Shown: positions 55,018 to 64,000 of the stretch, piece by piece
Layout: each line of letters starts with the position of its first letter
How positions within the stretch are numbered: the first letter of the stretch is position 1
Notes under the pieces: model-generated
What the model was told of the DNA's origin: nothing
Database searches by the model: none
The model's input: only the letters and a program-made list of their open reading frames with translations
Position numbers and translations under genes: made by a program
Source: Thalassococcus halodurans
GTDB lineage: Bacteria; Pseudomonadota; Alphaproteobacteria; Rhodobacterales; Rhodobacteraceae
Direction: 5' to 3'
Length of the DNA stretch: 64,000 bases
Assembly: GCF_900108225.1 (NCBI RefSeq)
Contig: NZ_FNUZ01000003.1
Location: 434,001 to 498,000, forward strand

Positions 55018-56176
55018 AGATTGGCGCAATGGGGGGTTTGGCCTGTACGTGCATTGGCCGTTCTGCGAAGCCAAGTGCCCCTACTGCGATTTCAATTCCC
55101 ATGTTTCACGTGAAATAGACGAAGATCGCTGGCGCGCGGCGTATTTGTCCGAAATCGACCGGATCGCAGAGCTAACACCGGATCGCGTTCTGAACTCGGT
55201 TTTCTTCGGTGGTGGAACGCCCAGCCTGATGTCACCCGAGCTGGTGAATGCGTTGATTGAGCGTATTCGCGAAAAATGGACGTTCGCTAACAACATCGAA
55301 ATCACGCTTGAGGCCAATCCAAGGTCTGTTGAGGCCGGACGTTTTCGCGGTTTTGCAGATGCCGGTGTCAACCGTGTTTCGATGGGTATTCAGGCTCTGA
55401 ATAACCCTGATTTGGCCAAATTGGGGCGTTTGCATTCGGTCGAGGAAGCCCGCAAAGCCTTTGATACCGCGCGTTCGGTTTTCAAAAGGATCAGCTTTGA
55501 TCTGATCTACGCTAGACAGGGCCAAAGCCTGAATGATTGGCGCAAAGAACTGACCGAAGCACTGGCGATGTCAGTGGATCATTTGTCGCTTTACCAGCTG
55601 ACAATTGAGCAAGGCACCGCGTTCTGGGAACGACAGCGCCGTGGTCAACTGTCCGGCCTACCAGACGAAGACCTGTCCGCAGACATGTACGAACTGACGC
55701 AAGAGATTTGCGATCAGCACGGGATGCCGGCCTATGAGGTTTCAAACCACGCCGAACCCGGCGCGGAATCGCAGCACAACCTGATCTATTGGCGATACGG
55801 CGATTACGGCGGGATCGGTCCCGGTGCGCATGGCAGACTGTCTTTGAATGGACGGAAACACGCGACTGTGGCTTGGCGCAATCCAGGTGCTTGGCTGGAG
55901 AATGCTGAACAAGGTAACGGGGACCGCATCAACGATATCGTTTCCAACATTGATCAGGCTGGAGAATACCTGATGATGGGGCTTCGACTTCAGGAAGGCA
56001 TAGATGTGGTGCGTGTTCGTGATCTGGATCCCGCCGCACTTTCACCCGAACAAACGAACAAAATGGCCGATCTCGGGTTAATTTGGCAGAACGGAAATCG
56101 TCTGGGAGCAACCCCACAGGGGCGGATGGTCCTGAATTCGCTGATTACCGAATTGCTGCCGGACCATCCTGAATAA
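55010..56176 (+). CDS. hemW: HemW-like radical SAM protein
   Basis: A 388-residue radical-SAM protein with the cluster motif [10 protein letters not shown] near residue 22 and the following [11 protein letters not shown]. It is of the HemW type, which inserts heme into proteins, rather than a true coproporphyrinogen oxidase: the N-terminus is short. The start is TTG at 55010 with AGG 8 bases upstream; GTG at 55001 is also possible. Codons near residues 34-39 contain a parS-like site (55102-55117). It converges on parB with no spacer. Confidence 0.9.
   Translation: MIEDWRNGGFGLYVHWPFCEAKCPYCDFNSHVSREIDEDRWRAAYLSEIDRIAELTPDRVLNSVFFGGGTPSLMSPELVNALIERIREKWTFANNIEITLEANPRSVEAGRFRGFADAGVNRVSMGIQALNNPDLAKLGRLHSVEEARKAFDTARSVFKRISFDLIYARQGQSLNDWRKELTEALAMSVDHLSLYQLTIEQGTAFWERQRRGQLSGLPDEDLSADMYELTQEICDQHGMPAYEVSNHAEPGAESQHNLIYWRYGDYGGIGPGAHGRLSLNGRKHATVAWRNPGAWLENAEQGNGDRINDIVSNIDQAGEYLMMGLRLQEGIDVVRVRDLDPAALSPEQTNKMADLGLIWQNGNRLGATPQGRMVLNSLITELLPDHPE
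55102..55117. other. parS-like site with one mismatch, inside hemW
   Basis: TGTTTCACGTGAAATA matches the parS consensus TGTTTCACGTGAAACA at 15 of 16 positions. It is read as part of the hemW coding sequence (HVSREI). It lies about 8.1 kb from the putative oriC and 1 kb beyond parB. Confidence 0.7.
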
Positions 56177-57079
56177 TTAGCGCGACGTGCTCAGCAACAT
56201 GCAAAGTTCGTCCAACTGCTCAAGCGTATCATAGGAGATGCTGACCGAGCCCGCCTCTTGGCCGGGCTTGTGATCGATCCGAACCTTCATGCGCAGAGCG
56301 GCCGATAGATCGCCTTCAAGTGCTTTTGTGTCTGCATCTTTATCATCGCGCGGCTTCGCTTTGATCTTGGCGCTGTCCGGCGCGGCAACTGTTTTGGCCA
56401 GACGTTCGGTTTCACGCACAGAAAGCTGCTTTTCCACAACCAGCTTGGCAAGCTCGGAAGGGTTTTCAGCTGTGATCAATGCGCGCGCATGACCCGCGCT
56501 AAGCTTTCCCTCAACAAGAAGCGCCTGAACATCTTCGGGCAAGTTCAAAAGACGAAGTAAGTTTGCGATATAGCTCCGGCTTTTACCCAAGGCTTCTGCC
56601 AGCTTTTCTTGGGTATGGCCGAATTTCATCATCAGTTGACGATAGCCAGCCGCTTCTTCGATGGCATTCAGGTCAGCGCGCTGAATGTTTTCGATGATCG
56701 CGATTTCAAGCACCTCAGTGTCGGTGAATTCGCGAACTAAAACCGGCATTTCGTGCAACTGCGCCAGCTGCGAGGCACGCCACCGGCGTTCACCAGCTAC
56801 GATTTCAAAACTGCCAGCTTCACCCGGTTTTTCCCGAACAATGATCGGCTGGATAACGCCTTTTTCCTTGATAGACGCCGCCAGTTCTTCCAACTGGTCC
56901 TGCGTAAAGGTGCGACGCGGCTGGTCCGGATTAGGGAAAATCCGTTCAATCGGTACCATGCGGTCCGCGCGTGCTGGCGTGGCGGCAGTCTGATCAGCCG
57001 GTGCCGACGGGGCCACATCCGACATCAGAGCAGAAAGACCGCGGCCCAACCCCCGACGTGTATCTTTTTTCGTAGTCAT
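56177..57079 (-). CDS. parB: ParB chromosome partitioning protein
   Basis: A 300-residue ParB/Spo0J-type CTPase. It has the N-terminal RRGLGRGLSALMSD, the CTP-binding GERRWRA, the central helix-turn-helix (LAEALGKSRSYIANLLRLL) and a C-terminal dimerisation domain. It binds parS and spreads as a sliding clamp, forming the origin-proximal complex for segregation and SMC loading. It follows parA by 10 bases. Confidence 0.97.
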   Translation of the reverse strand: MTTKKDTRRGLGRGLSALMSDVAPSAPADQTAATPARADRMVPIERIFPNPDQPRRTFTQDQLEELAASIKEKGVIQPIIVREKPGEAGSFEIVAGERRWRASQLAQLHEMPVLVREFTDTEVLEIAIIENIQRADLNAIEEAAGYRQLMMKFGHTQEKLAEALGKSRSYIANLLRLLNLPEDVQALLVEGKLSAGHARALITAENPSELAKLVVEKQLSVRETERLAKTVAAPDSAKIKAKPRDDKDADTKALEGDLSAALRMKVRIDHKPGQEAGSVSISYDTLEQLDELCMLLSTSR

Positions 57080-57089
57080 GATGCTCTCC

Positions 57090-57899
57090 TCATGCGGCCA
57101 ATTTTCTGTTTTTCTTGATTAGTTCACGGGCAAGGGCGCGGTATGCCTGCGCACCCTTGGACATGCCATCATAGGATGTGACGGGCATCGCAAAAGACGG
57201 CGCCTCGCTGACCCTGACGTTTCTGGGAATAACTGTCTGGAAAACAAGATCCCCAAGATTGTCACGCGCATCCTCTTCTACCTGCAATGACAAGTTATTC
57301 CGCGCATCGTACATGGTCAGAACAATACCTTCGATCCTGAGCGCGGAATTCGCCGTTTCCCTCACCTCTCTGACCGTCAGCATTAGCTGAGACAGGCCCT
57401 CAAGCGCGAAGAATTCGCTTTGTAAGGGCACGAGGACGGAATGTGCGGCGACCATCGCATTCACCGTCAGCAAATTGAGCGAAGGCGGACAGTCGATCAG
57501 GATGTAATCAAAGCCGAAATCATCCATTGCAGGCTGGCGAAGCGCGTCGTGAAGCAAAAAGCTACGCTTTTCGGTCGAATAGAGCTCAATATCAGCCGAG
57601 CTCAGGTCAACGGTGGCTGGTACTACAAAGACACCTTCGGTTTCCGTCTTGCGGATTACCTCCTTCAACGGAACGTCCTCGAGCAGCAGTTCGTAAGAGG
57701 TGTATTCGCGCTCTGTGGGTTCAACACCAATGCCAGTGGACGCGTTTCCCTGGGGATCAAGATCAACAAGAAGGATCGACAGCCCCTCTTCCGCTAGCGC
57801 CGCGGCCAGATTGATAGAAGTCGTCGTTTTGCCGACCCCGCCCTTTTGGTTGGCGATTGCGATAATCTTCGGACCAACGGGACGCGTCGGATCAGACAT
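57090..57899 (-). CDS. parA: ParA/Soj chromosome partitioning ATPase
   Basis: A 269-residue deviant Walker ATPase with KGGVGKTTTSINLAAAL and the DCPPSLNLLTVNA segment. It forms the gradient that moves ParB-bound origins. The start at 57899 overlaps the end of rsmG by 8 bases, so translation of the two is linked. The upstream ATG at 57911 would add four residues and is less likely. Confidence 0.97.
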   Translation of the reverse strand: MSDPTRPVGPKIIAIANQKGGVGKTTTSINLAAALAEEGLSILLVDLDPQGNASTGIGVEPTEREYTSYELLLEDVPLKEVIRKTETEGVFVVPATVDLSSADIELYSTEKRSFLLHDALRQPAMDDFGFDYILIDCPPSLNLLTVNAMVAAHSVLVPLQSEFFALEGLSQLMLTVREVRETANSALRIEGIVLTMYDARNNLSLQVEEDARDNLGDLVFQTVIPRNVRVSEAPSFAMPVTSYDGMSKGAQAYRALARELIKKNRKLAA

Positions 57900-58482
57900 G
57901 TTTGACCTCACTTATTTCCAGCACAACGGCGTCTGGATGTGTCGTACTGGGGTGCATTTTTGCTTGGAAATCCCAGTGTTCTTTTGCTGCTTCAACTTCT
58001 TTTTGCCACGTCGCCCCTTTCGGGAAAAGGGCTATTCCCTGTTCGGCCATATGTTGTTTTGCAAAGCCCAACAAACCATCAAGCGACGTCAATGCGCGGG
58101 CAGTTAGGATGTCTGCCCCCTGCCCTGGAACGTTCTCAATCCTGTCGGTAATAACTGTTCCTTCGACACCGATTTCCCGAAGTGCTGTGCGTAGAAAAGC
58201 AGATTTTCTGGCGTCACTCTCAACGAGAGTCACATCATGATCTCGATCCGTCTCCATCGCGCAAATCGCAGCAACGATACCGGGGAATCCCCCGCCACTA
58301 CCTAAATCCACCCATTTACCGGATTTCGGGGCCAACTCGATAACTTGGAGGGAATCGACAATGTGCCGCTCCCAAGTATCAGCCAGCGTGCCCTTGGAAA
58401 CGAGGTTGATCTTTGGTGACCACTTCAGAACCAGTGCTTCATAGGCGCGCAATCGGTCTAGTGTTTCACGTGAAACATTCAT
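57892..58482 (-). CDS. rsmG: 16S rRNA (guanine527-N7)-methyltransferase
   Basis: A 196-residue SAM-dependent methyltransferase (GidB) with WVDLGSGGGFPGIVAA and KINLVSKGTL. Its first codons (NVSRET) contain a perfect parS site. It follows mnmG by 12 bases. Confidence 0.95.
   Translation of the reverse strand: MNVSRETLDRLRAYEALVLKWSPKINLVSKGTLADTWERHIVDSLQVIELAPKSGKWVDLGSGGGFPGIVAAICAMETDRDHDVTLVESDARKSAFLRTALREIGVEGTVITDRIENVPGQGADILTARALTSLDGLLGFAKQHMAEQGIALFPKGATWQKEVEAAKEHWDFQAKMHPSTTHPDAVVLEISEVKHV
58462..58477. other. Perfect parS site at the start of rsmG
   Basis: TGTTTCACGTGAAACA is identical to the bacterial parS consensus. It overlaps codons 2-7 of rsmG. It is about 4.8 kb from the putative oriC and 560 bases upstream of the parA start. 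Confidence 0.93.
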
Positions 58483-58494
58483 CTTGGGAACCTG

Positions 58495-60363
58495 TTACGC
58501 AGTTTTTTGACGGCTGGCTTGGCGAAGTTTGGACAGTAGCAGCGACAGAGCGGCCGGCGTCATTCCTTCGACCCGAGCAGCCTGAGCAAGGTTATCCGGA
58601 CGTGCCCGCGTCAGCTTATCCTTCAGCTCGTTCGACAAACCACTCAGCACCCCGAAATCGAAATCGGACGGAATAGCCTGCTTCTCGTCTTTTCGAAGTG
58701 CTTCCACGTCTTTCTTCTGACGCTCGATGTAGCTTGCGTACGTCGCGTCTTTTTCAAGCTGGCGGCGAATACCATCAGGTACACTTTCAAGCGAAGAATC
58801 CGCTGCAAGCAGCGACTCAAAGGACGTATCCGGGAACGCAAGAATTTCCATACCATTCCGGCGGGCACCGTCCTGATTCACAGTTAAACCAATCTCACTC
58901 AGCTCCTTTGGAGTCAGGCTGAGTGCTTCCAGTGACTCTTTCGCAGAATGCAAAGCTTCCATCTTTGATTGGAACGCGGACTTTCTGACATCGCCCACAA
59001 GTCGAAAATCCAGACCAATCTGTGTAAGGCGTTGGTCCGCATTATCAGCCCGCAGTGACAGGCGGAACTCTGCGCGGGACGTAAACATCCGGTAAGGTTC
59101 GCTAACGCCACGCGTGGTTAGATCATCAATCATCACGCCAATATAGCTGTCAGACCGGCTTAGAATGAATGGGTCTTTCCCCGAAGAACGAAGCGCCGCG
59201 TTTGTACCGGCGATCAAACCCTGTGCGGCTGCTTCTTCATAACCGGTTGTGCCGTTGATTTGGCCAGCCAAGAACAGGCCATTCACACCTTTGACCGCCA
59301 ACTGCAGATCAAGCGCACGGGGATCTACATAGTCATATTCAATCGCGTAACCCGGTTGTAGGATTTCTGTCTTTTCCAAACCCTCGATCGAGTGGACATA
59401 ATCCTCTTGCACATCAGCCGGTAAGGACGTCGAAATCCCGTTGGGGTAAACGGTGTGATCATCGACGCCCTCAGGTTCAAGAAAAATCTGATGCGATGTT
59501 TTATCAGCAAAACGGACGACTTTGTCTTCGATCGAGGGGCAGTATCGCGGCCCGACGCCTTCGATATGGCCACCGTACATCGCTGAGCGTTCTAGGTTAG
59601 AGCGGATGATCTCATGCGTTTTTTCATTCGTGTGCGTGATGCCACAAGAAATCTGCTTTGCTGTCGGTGACTTGGATAAGAACGAAAACATTACCGGTTC
59701 ATCGTCGCCGGGTTGCGTATCCAAGCGATCCCAATCAATTGTACGACCATCAAGTCGCGGAGGCGTGCCAGTTTTCAGTCGACCCAACGGTAAACCAAAT
59801 TCATCAATACGCTCGGCCAGTCGTACAGAAGCTTGGTCACCCATACGACCCCCGGCATAGGACGTATCCCCAATGTGGATTACGCCACGTAGGAAAGTTC
59901 CCGAGGTCAAGACAACGGATTTAGAGCTAATCGTTGTTCCGTCGGCCAGAGCAACGCCCGACACAGTATCGCCATTCAGAAGAAGGTCGATGACCTCACC
60001 TTCAATAATCGTCAAGTTCTCTTGGCTTTTAGTCAGCGCAAGCATCTCTCGTCGATAGATCTTTCTATCGGCTTGCGCACGTGGCCCCTGTACTGCCGGC
60101 CCTTTCCGGCGGTTCAGAAGCCGAAATTGAATGCCTGCAAGGTCAGCGGCCCGCCCCATCACGCCATCCAACGCATCGATTTCGCGGACAAGGTGACCCT
60201 TACCCAAACCACCGATTGCTGGGTTACAAGACATCACGCCGATATCCGCCTCGCGCATGGTTATCAGAGCGGTCTTTGCGCCTGTACGTGCTGATGCGTG
60301 GGCCGCTTCTGTCCCGGCGTGGCCACCGCCAACAACGATCACATCAAAGTCCAAATGTTTCAC
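58495..60363 (-). CDS. mnmG: MnmG, tRNA uridine 5-carboxymethylaminomethyl modification enzyme
   Basis: A 622-residue FAD enzyme (GidA) that with MnmE modifies the wobble uridine of several tRNAs. The N-terminal FAD motif is [14 protein letters not shown] and the conserved block [11 protein letters not shown] is present. The GTG at 60363 is preferred because AAGGAG lies 8 bases upstream; a GTG at 60372 is only 1 base from it. The 5' end overlaps a perfect parS site. Confidence 0.96.
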   Translation of the reverse strand: MKHLDFDVIVVGGGHAGTEAAHASARTGAKTALITMREADIGVMSCNPAIGGLGKGHLVREIDALDGVMGRAADLAGIQFRLLNRRKGPAVQGPRAQADRKIYRREMLALTKSQENLTIIEGEVIDLLLNGDTVSGVALADGTTISSKSVVLTSGTFLRGVIHIGDTSYAGGRMGDQASVRLAERIDEFGLPLGRLKTGTPPRLDGRTIDWDRLDTQPGDDEPVMFSFLSKSPTAKQISCGITHTNEKTHEIIRSNLERSAMYGGHIEGVGPRYCPSIEDKVVRFADKTSHQIFLEPEGVDDHTVYPNGISTSLPADVQEDYVHSIEGLEKTEILQPGYAIEYDYVDPRALDLQLAVKGVNGLFLAGQINGTTGYEEAAAQGLIAGTNAALRSSGKDPFILSRSDSYIGVMIDDLTTRGVSEPYRMFTSRAEFRLSLRADNADQRLTQIGLDFRLVGDVRKSAFQSKMEALHSAKESLEALSLTPKELSEIGLTVNQDGARRNGMEILAFPDTSFESLLAADSSLESVPDGIRRQLEKDATYASYIERQKKDVEALRKDEKQAIPSDFDFGVLSGLSNELKDKLTRARPDNLAQAARVEGMTPAALSLLLSKLRQASRQKTA

Positions 60364-60371
60364 GTGAAACA
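60356..60371. other. Perfect parS site at the start of mnmG
   Basis: TGTTTCACGTGAAACA, identical to consensus, spans the region between the mnmG ribosome site and its first codons. It is about 2.9 kb from the putative oriC and the parS site nearest to it. Confidence 0.93.
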
Positions 60372-60375
60372 CTCC

Positions 60376-61659
60376 TTACTTTCCAAGACAGAAACTTGAG
60401 AAGATTTCGTCCAACAGGTCTTCAACGCCAACTTTACCAACAAGACTTTCAAGTCCACGTACGGCGGTTCGAATCTCTTCAGCAGCGATATCATAAATTT
60501 CGGAGCCTTCCGAAACCAATCTTTCAGCAGTTTCCAGATGTTTAACACCCTGGACAAGTGCGACGCGATGACGTTCTCGGGTGGCAAGACCAGCACCAGC
60601 AACTTTCTGCTGCAAAGCATAGGTTATCGATTGAATGACTTTATCCAGCCCCTCACCTGATTTGGCCGAGATAGCGTCGGCCTTTCCGGTTAAATCAGCC
60701 TTTGTTTCAAAAACCAAATCTTCTGCTTCGATGAAGTCCGGAACAGCTTCATCACCGGATTTCAGAAACACACGAAGGTCTGCAGCCGAAGCCCTATCTT
60801 TTGCTCGCGCGATACCAAGTGCTTCAATTGTATCCTCGGTCTCTCGTAAGCCAGCCGTATCCAACAAGGTTACGGGGATACCGGAGAGGTCCATTCGCAC
60901 CTCGATCACATCGCGCGTCGTTCCCGCAATTTCAGACGTGATGGCTGCGTCGCGACCAGCAAGCGCGTTGAGCAAAGTGGATTTACCCACATTCGGGGCG
61001 CCTATGATTGCAACCTCGAAACCGGACCGAATTCGTTCAGCGCTTTGAAAACCAGTCAGCTCTTTATTTAAAGCGCCGATTACCATTTTCAGAAGCTCGG
61101 AAACTTCTGCTGAAACATCCTCTGGTACTTCTTCATCAGCGAAGTCGATAACCGCTTCTAGCAAAGAAGCCGCCCGGATCAGCGATTGCCGCCACGATAG
61201 AACGCGTTCACCGAACGCGCCGTCGAACATTCGCAAAGCTTGTTTTCTTTGCAGCTCTGTTTCGGCCTCGATCAGATCAGAAAGAGCTTCGACCTGAACA
61301 AGATCAAGGCGCCCACTCTCCATTGCGCGACGTGTAAACTCACCAGGTTCAGCCAATCTACAGTCACTAAACCCGCCCAACTCTTTCAAAATAGAGTTTA
61401 CGACTGCAATACTTCCGTGGGTCTGAAGCTCGACCGTTTTTTCACCAGTGAAGCTTTCTTTGTCCTCAAAAGTAAGAACCAAAGCTTCATCAAGATAGGT
61501 TCCATCAGTCGCTGTAAGACGTCGTAGACCAGCTTTACGCGGCTTAGGCAGGCTACCGGCAAGCGCGGTGCCTACATCCCACGACTGAGGACCTGAAATA
61601 CGGATTACAGCAACGCCAGCGCGCCCCTGCGCGGTGGCAAGGGCAAAGATCGTATCCAT
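60376..61659 (-). CDS. mnmE: MnmE, tRNA modification GTPase
   Basis: A 427-residue GTPase partner of MnmG. The GTPase G1 motif is GAPNVGKSTLLNAL near residue 216, and the C-terminal CLGK is the catalytic Cys motif, complete. Length is usual for alphaproteobacterial MnmE. It lies 17 bases after rho. Confidence 0.96.
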   Translation of the reverse strand: MDTIFALATAQGRAGVAVIRISGPQSWDVGTALAGSLPKPRKAGLRRLTATDGTYLDEALVLTFEDKESFTGEKTVELQTHGSIAVVNSILKELGGFSDCRLAEPGEFTRRAMESGRLDLVQVEALSDLIEAETELQRKQALRMFDGAFGERVLSWRQSLIRAASLLEAVIDFADEEVPEDVSAEVSELLKMVIGALNKELTGFQSAERIRSGFEVAIIGAPNVGKSTLLNALAGRDAAITSEIAGTTRDVIEVRMDLSGIPVTLLDTAGLRETEDTIEALGIARAKDRASAADLRVFLKSGDEAVPDFIEAEDLVFETKADLTGKADAISAKSGEGLDKVIQSITYALQQKVAGAGLATRERHRVALVQGVKHLETAERLVSEGSEIYDIAAEEIRTAVRGLESLVGKVGVEDLLDEIFSSFCLGK

Positions 61660-61676
61660 CCGCTAGCGCCCCTGAT

Positions 61677-62948
61677 TTAGGTGTTCATAGAATCGAAGAA
61701 TTCAGAGTTCGTTTTAGTCTGTTTCAGCTTCGATTGCAGGAATTCGATCGCGTCCGTTGTGCCCATCGGGTTCAGGATACGGCGGAGAACGAATGTTTTC
61801 TGCAGATCTGCCTTATCGACCAACAGATCTTCCTTACGCGTACCGGACTTGAGAATATCCATCGCCGGGAAGACGCGTTTATCCGCGACCTTGCGATCCA
61901 GAACGATTTCAGAGTTACCCGTACCTTTGAATTCTTCAAAGATGACTTCGTCCATACGGCTGCCTGTGTCGATCAGTGCCGTTGCGATGATGGTCAGAGA
62001 GCCGCCCTCTTCGATGTTACGCGCGGCACCGAAGAAGCGCTTGGGGCGCTGCAGGGCGTTTGCGTCAACACCACCAGTCAGAACCTTACCAGAGGAAGGT
62101 ACGACAGTGTTAAAGGCGCGGCCAAGGCGTGTGATCGAGTCGAGCAGGATCACGACGTCACGCTTATGTTCAACAAGGCGCTTGGCTTTCTCGATAACCA
62201 TTTCGCTGACGGCCACGTGACGTGTCGCAGGTTCGTCGAAGGTCGAGGAAATAACCTCACCCTTAACAGAACGCTGCATGTCGGTAACTTCTTCCGGACG
62301 TTCATCGATCAGAAGAACGATCAGATAGCATTCCGGATGGTTCTTTTCGATGCTGGACGCGATGTTCTGCAGCAGAACGGTTTTACCAGTCCGCGGCGGC
62401 GCAACGATCAAAGAACGCTGACCTTTACCGATCGGCGCGACCAGGTCGATGATACGCGCGGATTTGTCTTTGATGGTTGGATCTTCGATTTCCATCTTCA
62501 GGCGCTCATCTGGATAGAGCGGTGTCAGGTTATCGAATGCGATCTTGTGACGTGCTTTCTCAGGATCTTCAAAGTTGATCTGCGATACGTCCATCAAAGC
62601 AAAGTAACGTTCTTCACCCTCAGGTGCTTTGATCTGACCTTCGATTGTATCGCCTGTTCTCAGAGAAAATTTGCGGATCATGTCGGGCGATACATAAATA
62701 TCGTCAGGACCCGGCAGGTAGTTCGCTTCCGGAGAACGCAAGAAACCAAAACCGTCCTGAAGAACTTCAAGAACGCCATCACCATAAATGTCCCAGCCTT
62801 CATCTGCGCGTTCACGCAGAATTTGGAACATCATTTCGCCTTTTCGCATGGTCGAGGCGTTTTCGATCTCAAGCTCTTCAGCAAGCGCCAAAAGGTTCTT
62901 GGGGCTTTGGGCCTTAAGATCGGACAGGTTCAGTTTTTCGAGATTCAT
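61677..62948 (-). CDS. rho: Transcription termination factor Rho
   Basis: A 423-residue hexameric RNA helicase. It has the N-terminal RNA-binding domain ([18 protein letters not shown]), Walker [12 protein letters not shown] near residue 180 and the Q/R-loop segment. It is the first gene of rho-mnmE-mnmG-rsmG-parA-parB, whose promoter must lie in the origin region. Two short hairpins near its leader (for example CTCAG-GA-CTGAG) might take part in autoregulation. Confidence 0.97.
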   Translation of the reverse strand: MNLEKLNLSDLKAQSPKNLLALAEELEIENASTMRKGEMMFQILRERADEGWDIYGDGVLEVLQDGFGFLRSPEANYLPGPDDIYVSPDMIRKFSLRTGDTIEGQIKAPEGEERYFALMDVSQINFEDPEKARHKIAFDNLTPLYPDERLKMEIEDPTIKDKSARIIDLVAPIGKGQRSLIVAPPRTGKTVLLQNIASSIEKNHPECYLIVLLIDERPEEVTDMQRSVKGEVISSTFDEPATRHVAVSEMVIEKAKRLVEHKRDVVILLDSITRLGRAFNTVVPSSGKVLTGGVDANALQRPKRFFGAARNIEEGGSLTIIATALIDTGSRMDEVIFEEFKGTGNSEIVLDRKVADKRVFPAMDILKSGTRKEDLLVDKADLQKTFVLRRILNPMGTTDAIEFLQSKLKQTKTNSEFFDSMNT

Positions 62949-63477
62949 CGCACACTCTCTGCACCTGATCGATGCAGTTCAAAGCAGTTATTTTGGAAAA
63001 CACGTTCCTCAGGACTGAGGCGTTGGAACACAGGTAAGAAAGTTACCGTGTGAAGTCAATCGTCGAGGTCAGGCAGGTAATCTTTATAAAATAAAGAAAA
63101 TATTTAAGAGATGATTTTGTTTGTTGGGGATTTGTTAAGCTTGGGATTAATGAGTTTCTGGCCGTTTTTCCACACTCAGCACAGATTGTGGAAAACTTGG
63201 TGTACCAAAATTCTTGTATACTAGATTAATCAAGGAAAAATGTTATTTAACAAAGTCTTATTGTGATTCTGGATTTCATTATTTCTTGTACATATCTTGG
63301 TAGAGATACAAGAAATTTTAGCTTACGCACATCGGTAAAGTTATCCCGTCCCCAAACTGATAATCTTACTGAACGTCGGGAAAAACATGGAAGTTGTCCA
63401 CGGCTTGCATGATCGTGTTAATTTTCCCATGAACGATCCAACCACATTTACCCGCGGTTATTCGACGAGTTTTCCAC
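62949..63477. other. Putative chromosomal origin (oriC)
   Basis: This 529-base gap between rho and maf has no gene. It is AT-rich (notably 63080-63130) and holds DnaA-box-like 9-mers: TTTTCCACA at 63166-63174, its inverse at 63187-63195, TTACGCACA at 63323-63331 and TTTTCCACA at 63470-63478, with a poorer TTGTCCACG at 63394-63402. In Caulobacter and relatives oriC is next to maf with parAB, rsmG, mnmG, mnmE and rho close by, as here. Three parS-type sites lie within 8.2 kb. Confidence 0.75.
63281..63316. repeat. 10-bp inverted repeat in the putative oriC
   Basis: ATTTCTTGTA (63281-63290) and TACAAGAAAT (63307-63316) are perfect complements around 16 bases. The core TTCTTGTA occurs a third time at 63211-63218. 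These are iteron-like copies with no named binding protein that I can assign. Confidence 0.55.
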
Positions 63478-64000
63478 ATGAAAAATCCGCTCATCCTCGC
63501 TTCAGGATCAAAAATCCGCACCGAACTGCTGTCGTCGGCTGGAATCACCCACTCAGTACACGTCGCACGGATTGATGAAGATTCGGTTCGCGGTGCCTTG
63601 GAAGCCGAGCAGGCCAAACCCCGTGACGTGGCTGATACGCTGGCCGAATTGAAGGCACGGAAGATTTCACAGAAGAACCCTGGCGCGTTTGTTCTGGGGT
63701 GTGACCAGATTTTGCAAATCGATGATCGTATCCTGTCCAAACCGGAAACCATCGAACAGGCGAAGGAACAGCTGACTTTTCTAAGCGGGAAAAAGCACAT
63801 GCTGCTTTCAGCTGCGGTTCTTTACCAAGATGGCGAGCCGAAATGGCGCCATATAGGGATGGTGCGCCTTTATATGCGCGAACTGTCAGATGGGTTCATT
63901 GATGATTATCTCGGGCGGAACTGGCCCTCGGTTGCAGACTCTGTCGGTGCGTACAAATTGGAAGAGGAAGGTGTTCGATTGTTCACGCGGATTGAAGGTG
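63478..64000 (+). CDS. Maf-like nucleotide pyrophosphatase, 3' end cut
   Basis: Starts at ATG 63478 and runs off the window with 174 codons visible. The N-terminal NPLILASGSKIRTELL, VLGCDQILQ and KPETIEQAKEQLTFLSG are family-typical of Maf/YceF-type enzymes that hydrolyse non-canonical or methylated nucleotide triphosphates. The start overlaps the last base of a DnaA-box-like sequence. In alphaproteobacteria maf is the gene directly right of oriC. Confidence 0.9.
   Translation, partial: MKNPLILASGSKIRTELLSSAGITHSVHVARIDEDSVRGALEAEQAKPRDVADTLAELKARKISQKNPGAFVLGCDQILQIDDRILSKPETIEQAKEQLTFLSGKKHMLLSAAVLYQDGEPKWRHIGMVRLYMRELSDGFIDDYLGRNWPSVADSVGAYKLEEEGVRLFTRIEG

Noticed and set aside
61734-63053. 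A 439-codon open frame opposite rho
   Set aside because: A shadow of rho extending into the origin region, without recognisable protein features.
63135-63150. TTAA-N8-TTAA in the putative oriC as a CtrA site
   Set aside because: Spacing is one base longer than the CtrA consensus; kept out as a feature although CtrA sites at origins are known.

Overview
The window looks like chromosomal DNA from an alphaproteobacterium of the Rhodobacteraceae (Roseobacter-type). This rests on gene content and order: a divergent regB / senC-regA redox locus, hemD followed by a mitofilin (Mic60) gene and hemY, AddAB instead of RecBCD, hslVU-trxA, and the block rho-mnmE-mnmG-rsmG-parA-parB beside maf, which in alphaproteobacteria lies at the replication origin. 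I see no rRNA, tRNA, insertion sequence, prophage or CRISPR. The 529-base gap between rho and maf (62949-63477) is AT-rich, carries DnaA-box-like 9-mers and is the probable oriC. Three parS-type sites lie within 8.2 kb of it, all inside coding sequence.

Layout. 1-9663: an exopolysaccharide (EPS) locus with an acyltransferase (cut by the window start), GT4 and GT2 glycosyltransferases, Wzx flippase, Wzc/ExoP tyrosine kinase, ExoY-type initiating sugar transferase, sulfotransferase and Wzy/ligase-type polymerase. 9625-11990: hslU, hslV and trxA. 12057-23514: a long minus-strand run, reading regB, a PAS protein, tsaE, amgK-like, murU-like, addB, addA. 23602-24835: senC and regA, divergent from regB. 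24837-35292: housekeeping genes (HD hydrolase, ahcY, DUF2853, EVE and YciI proteins, gpsA, tsaD, hemD, mic60, hemY). 35572-45209: a second EPS locus with its own ExoY-type transferase, a second Wzc-type kinase with a tyrosine-rich tail, a UDP-glucuronate-epimerase-like enzyme, a small Gly/Ser-rich secreted protein, a PPP-family phosphatase, YjbH, YjbF and Wza. 45347-56176: periplasmic msrA, a PfkB sugar kinase, maeB, mutS, grpE, hrcA, rph, rdgB and hemW. 56177-64000: the origin-proximal block parB, parA, rsmG, mnmG, mnmE, rho, oriC, maf (cut by the window end).

How the parts fit. The two EPS loci are about 26 kb apart. Locus 1 has flippase, polymerase and sulfotransferase but no outer-membrane exporter; locus 2 has exporter and YjbH/YjbF but no flippase or polymerase. 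They may cooperate or make two polymers. Two perfect TTAA-N7-TTAA sites (CtrA type, both of the form TTAAG-N5-GTTAA) lie upstream of the locus-1 kinase and of the PAS gene behind regB. A near-perfect palindrome sits midway between the divergent regB and senC starts. Several other inverted repeats sit at gene starts and in two cases cover the ribosome binding site, which suggests post-transcriptional control.
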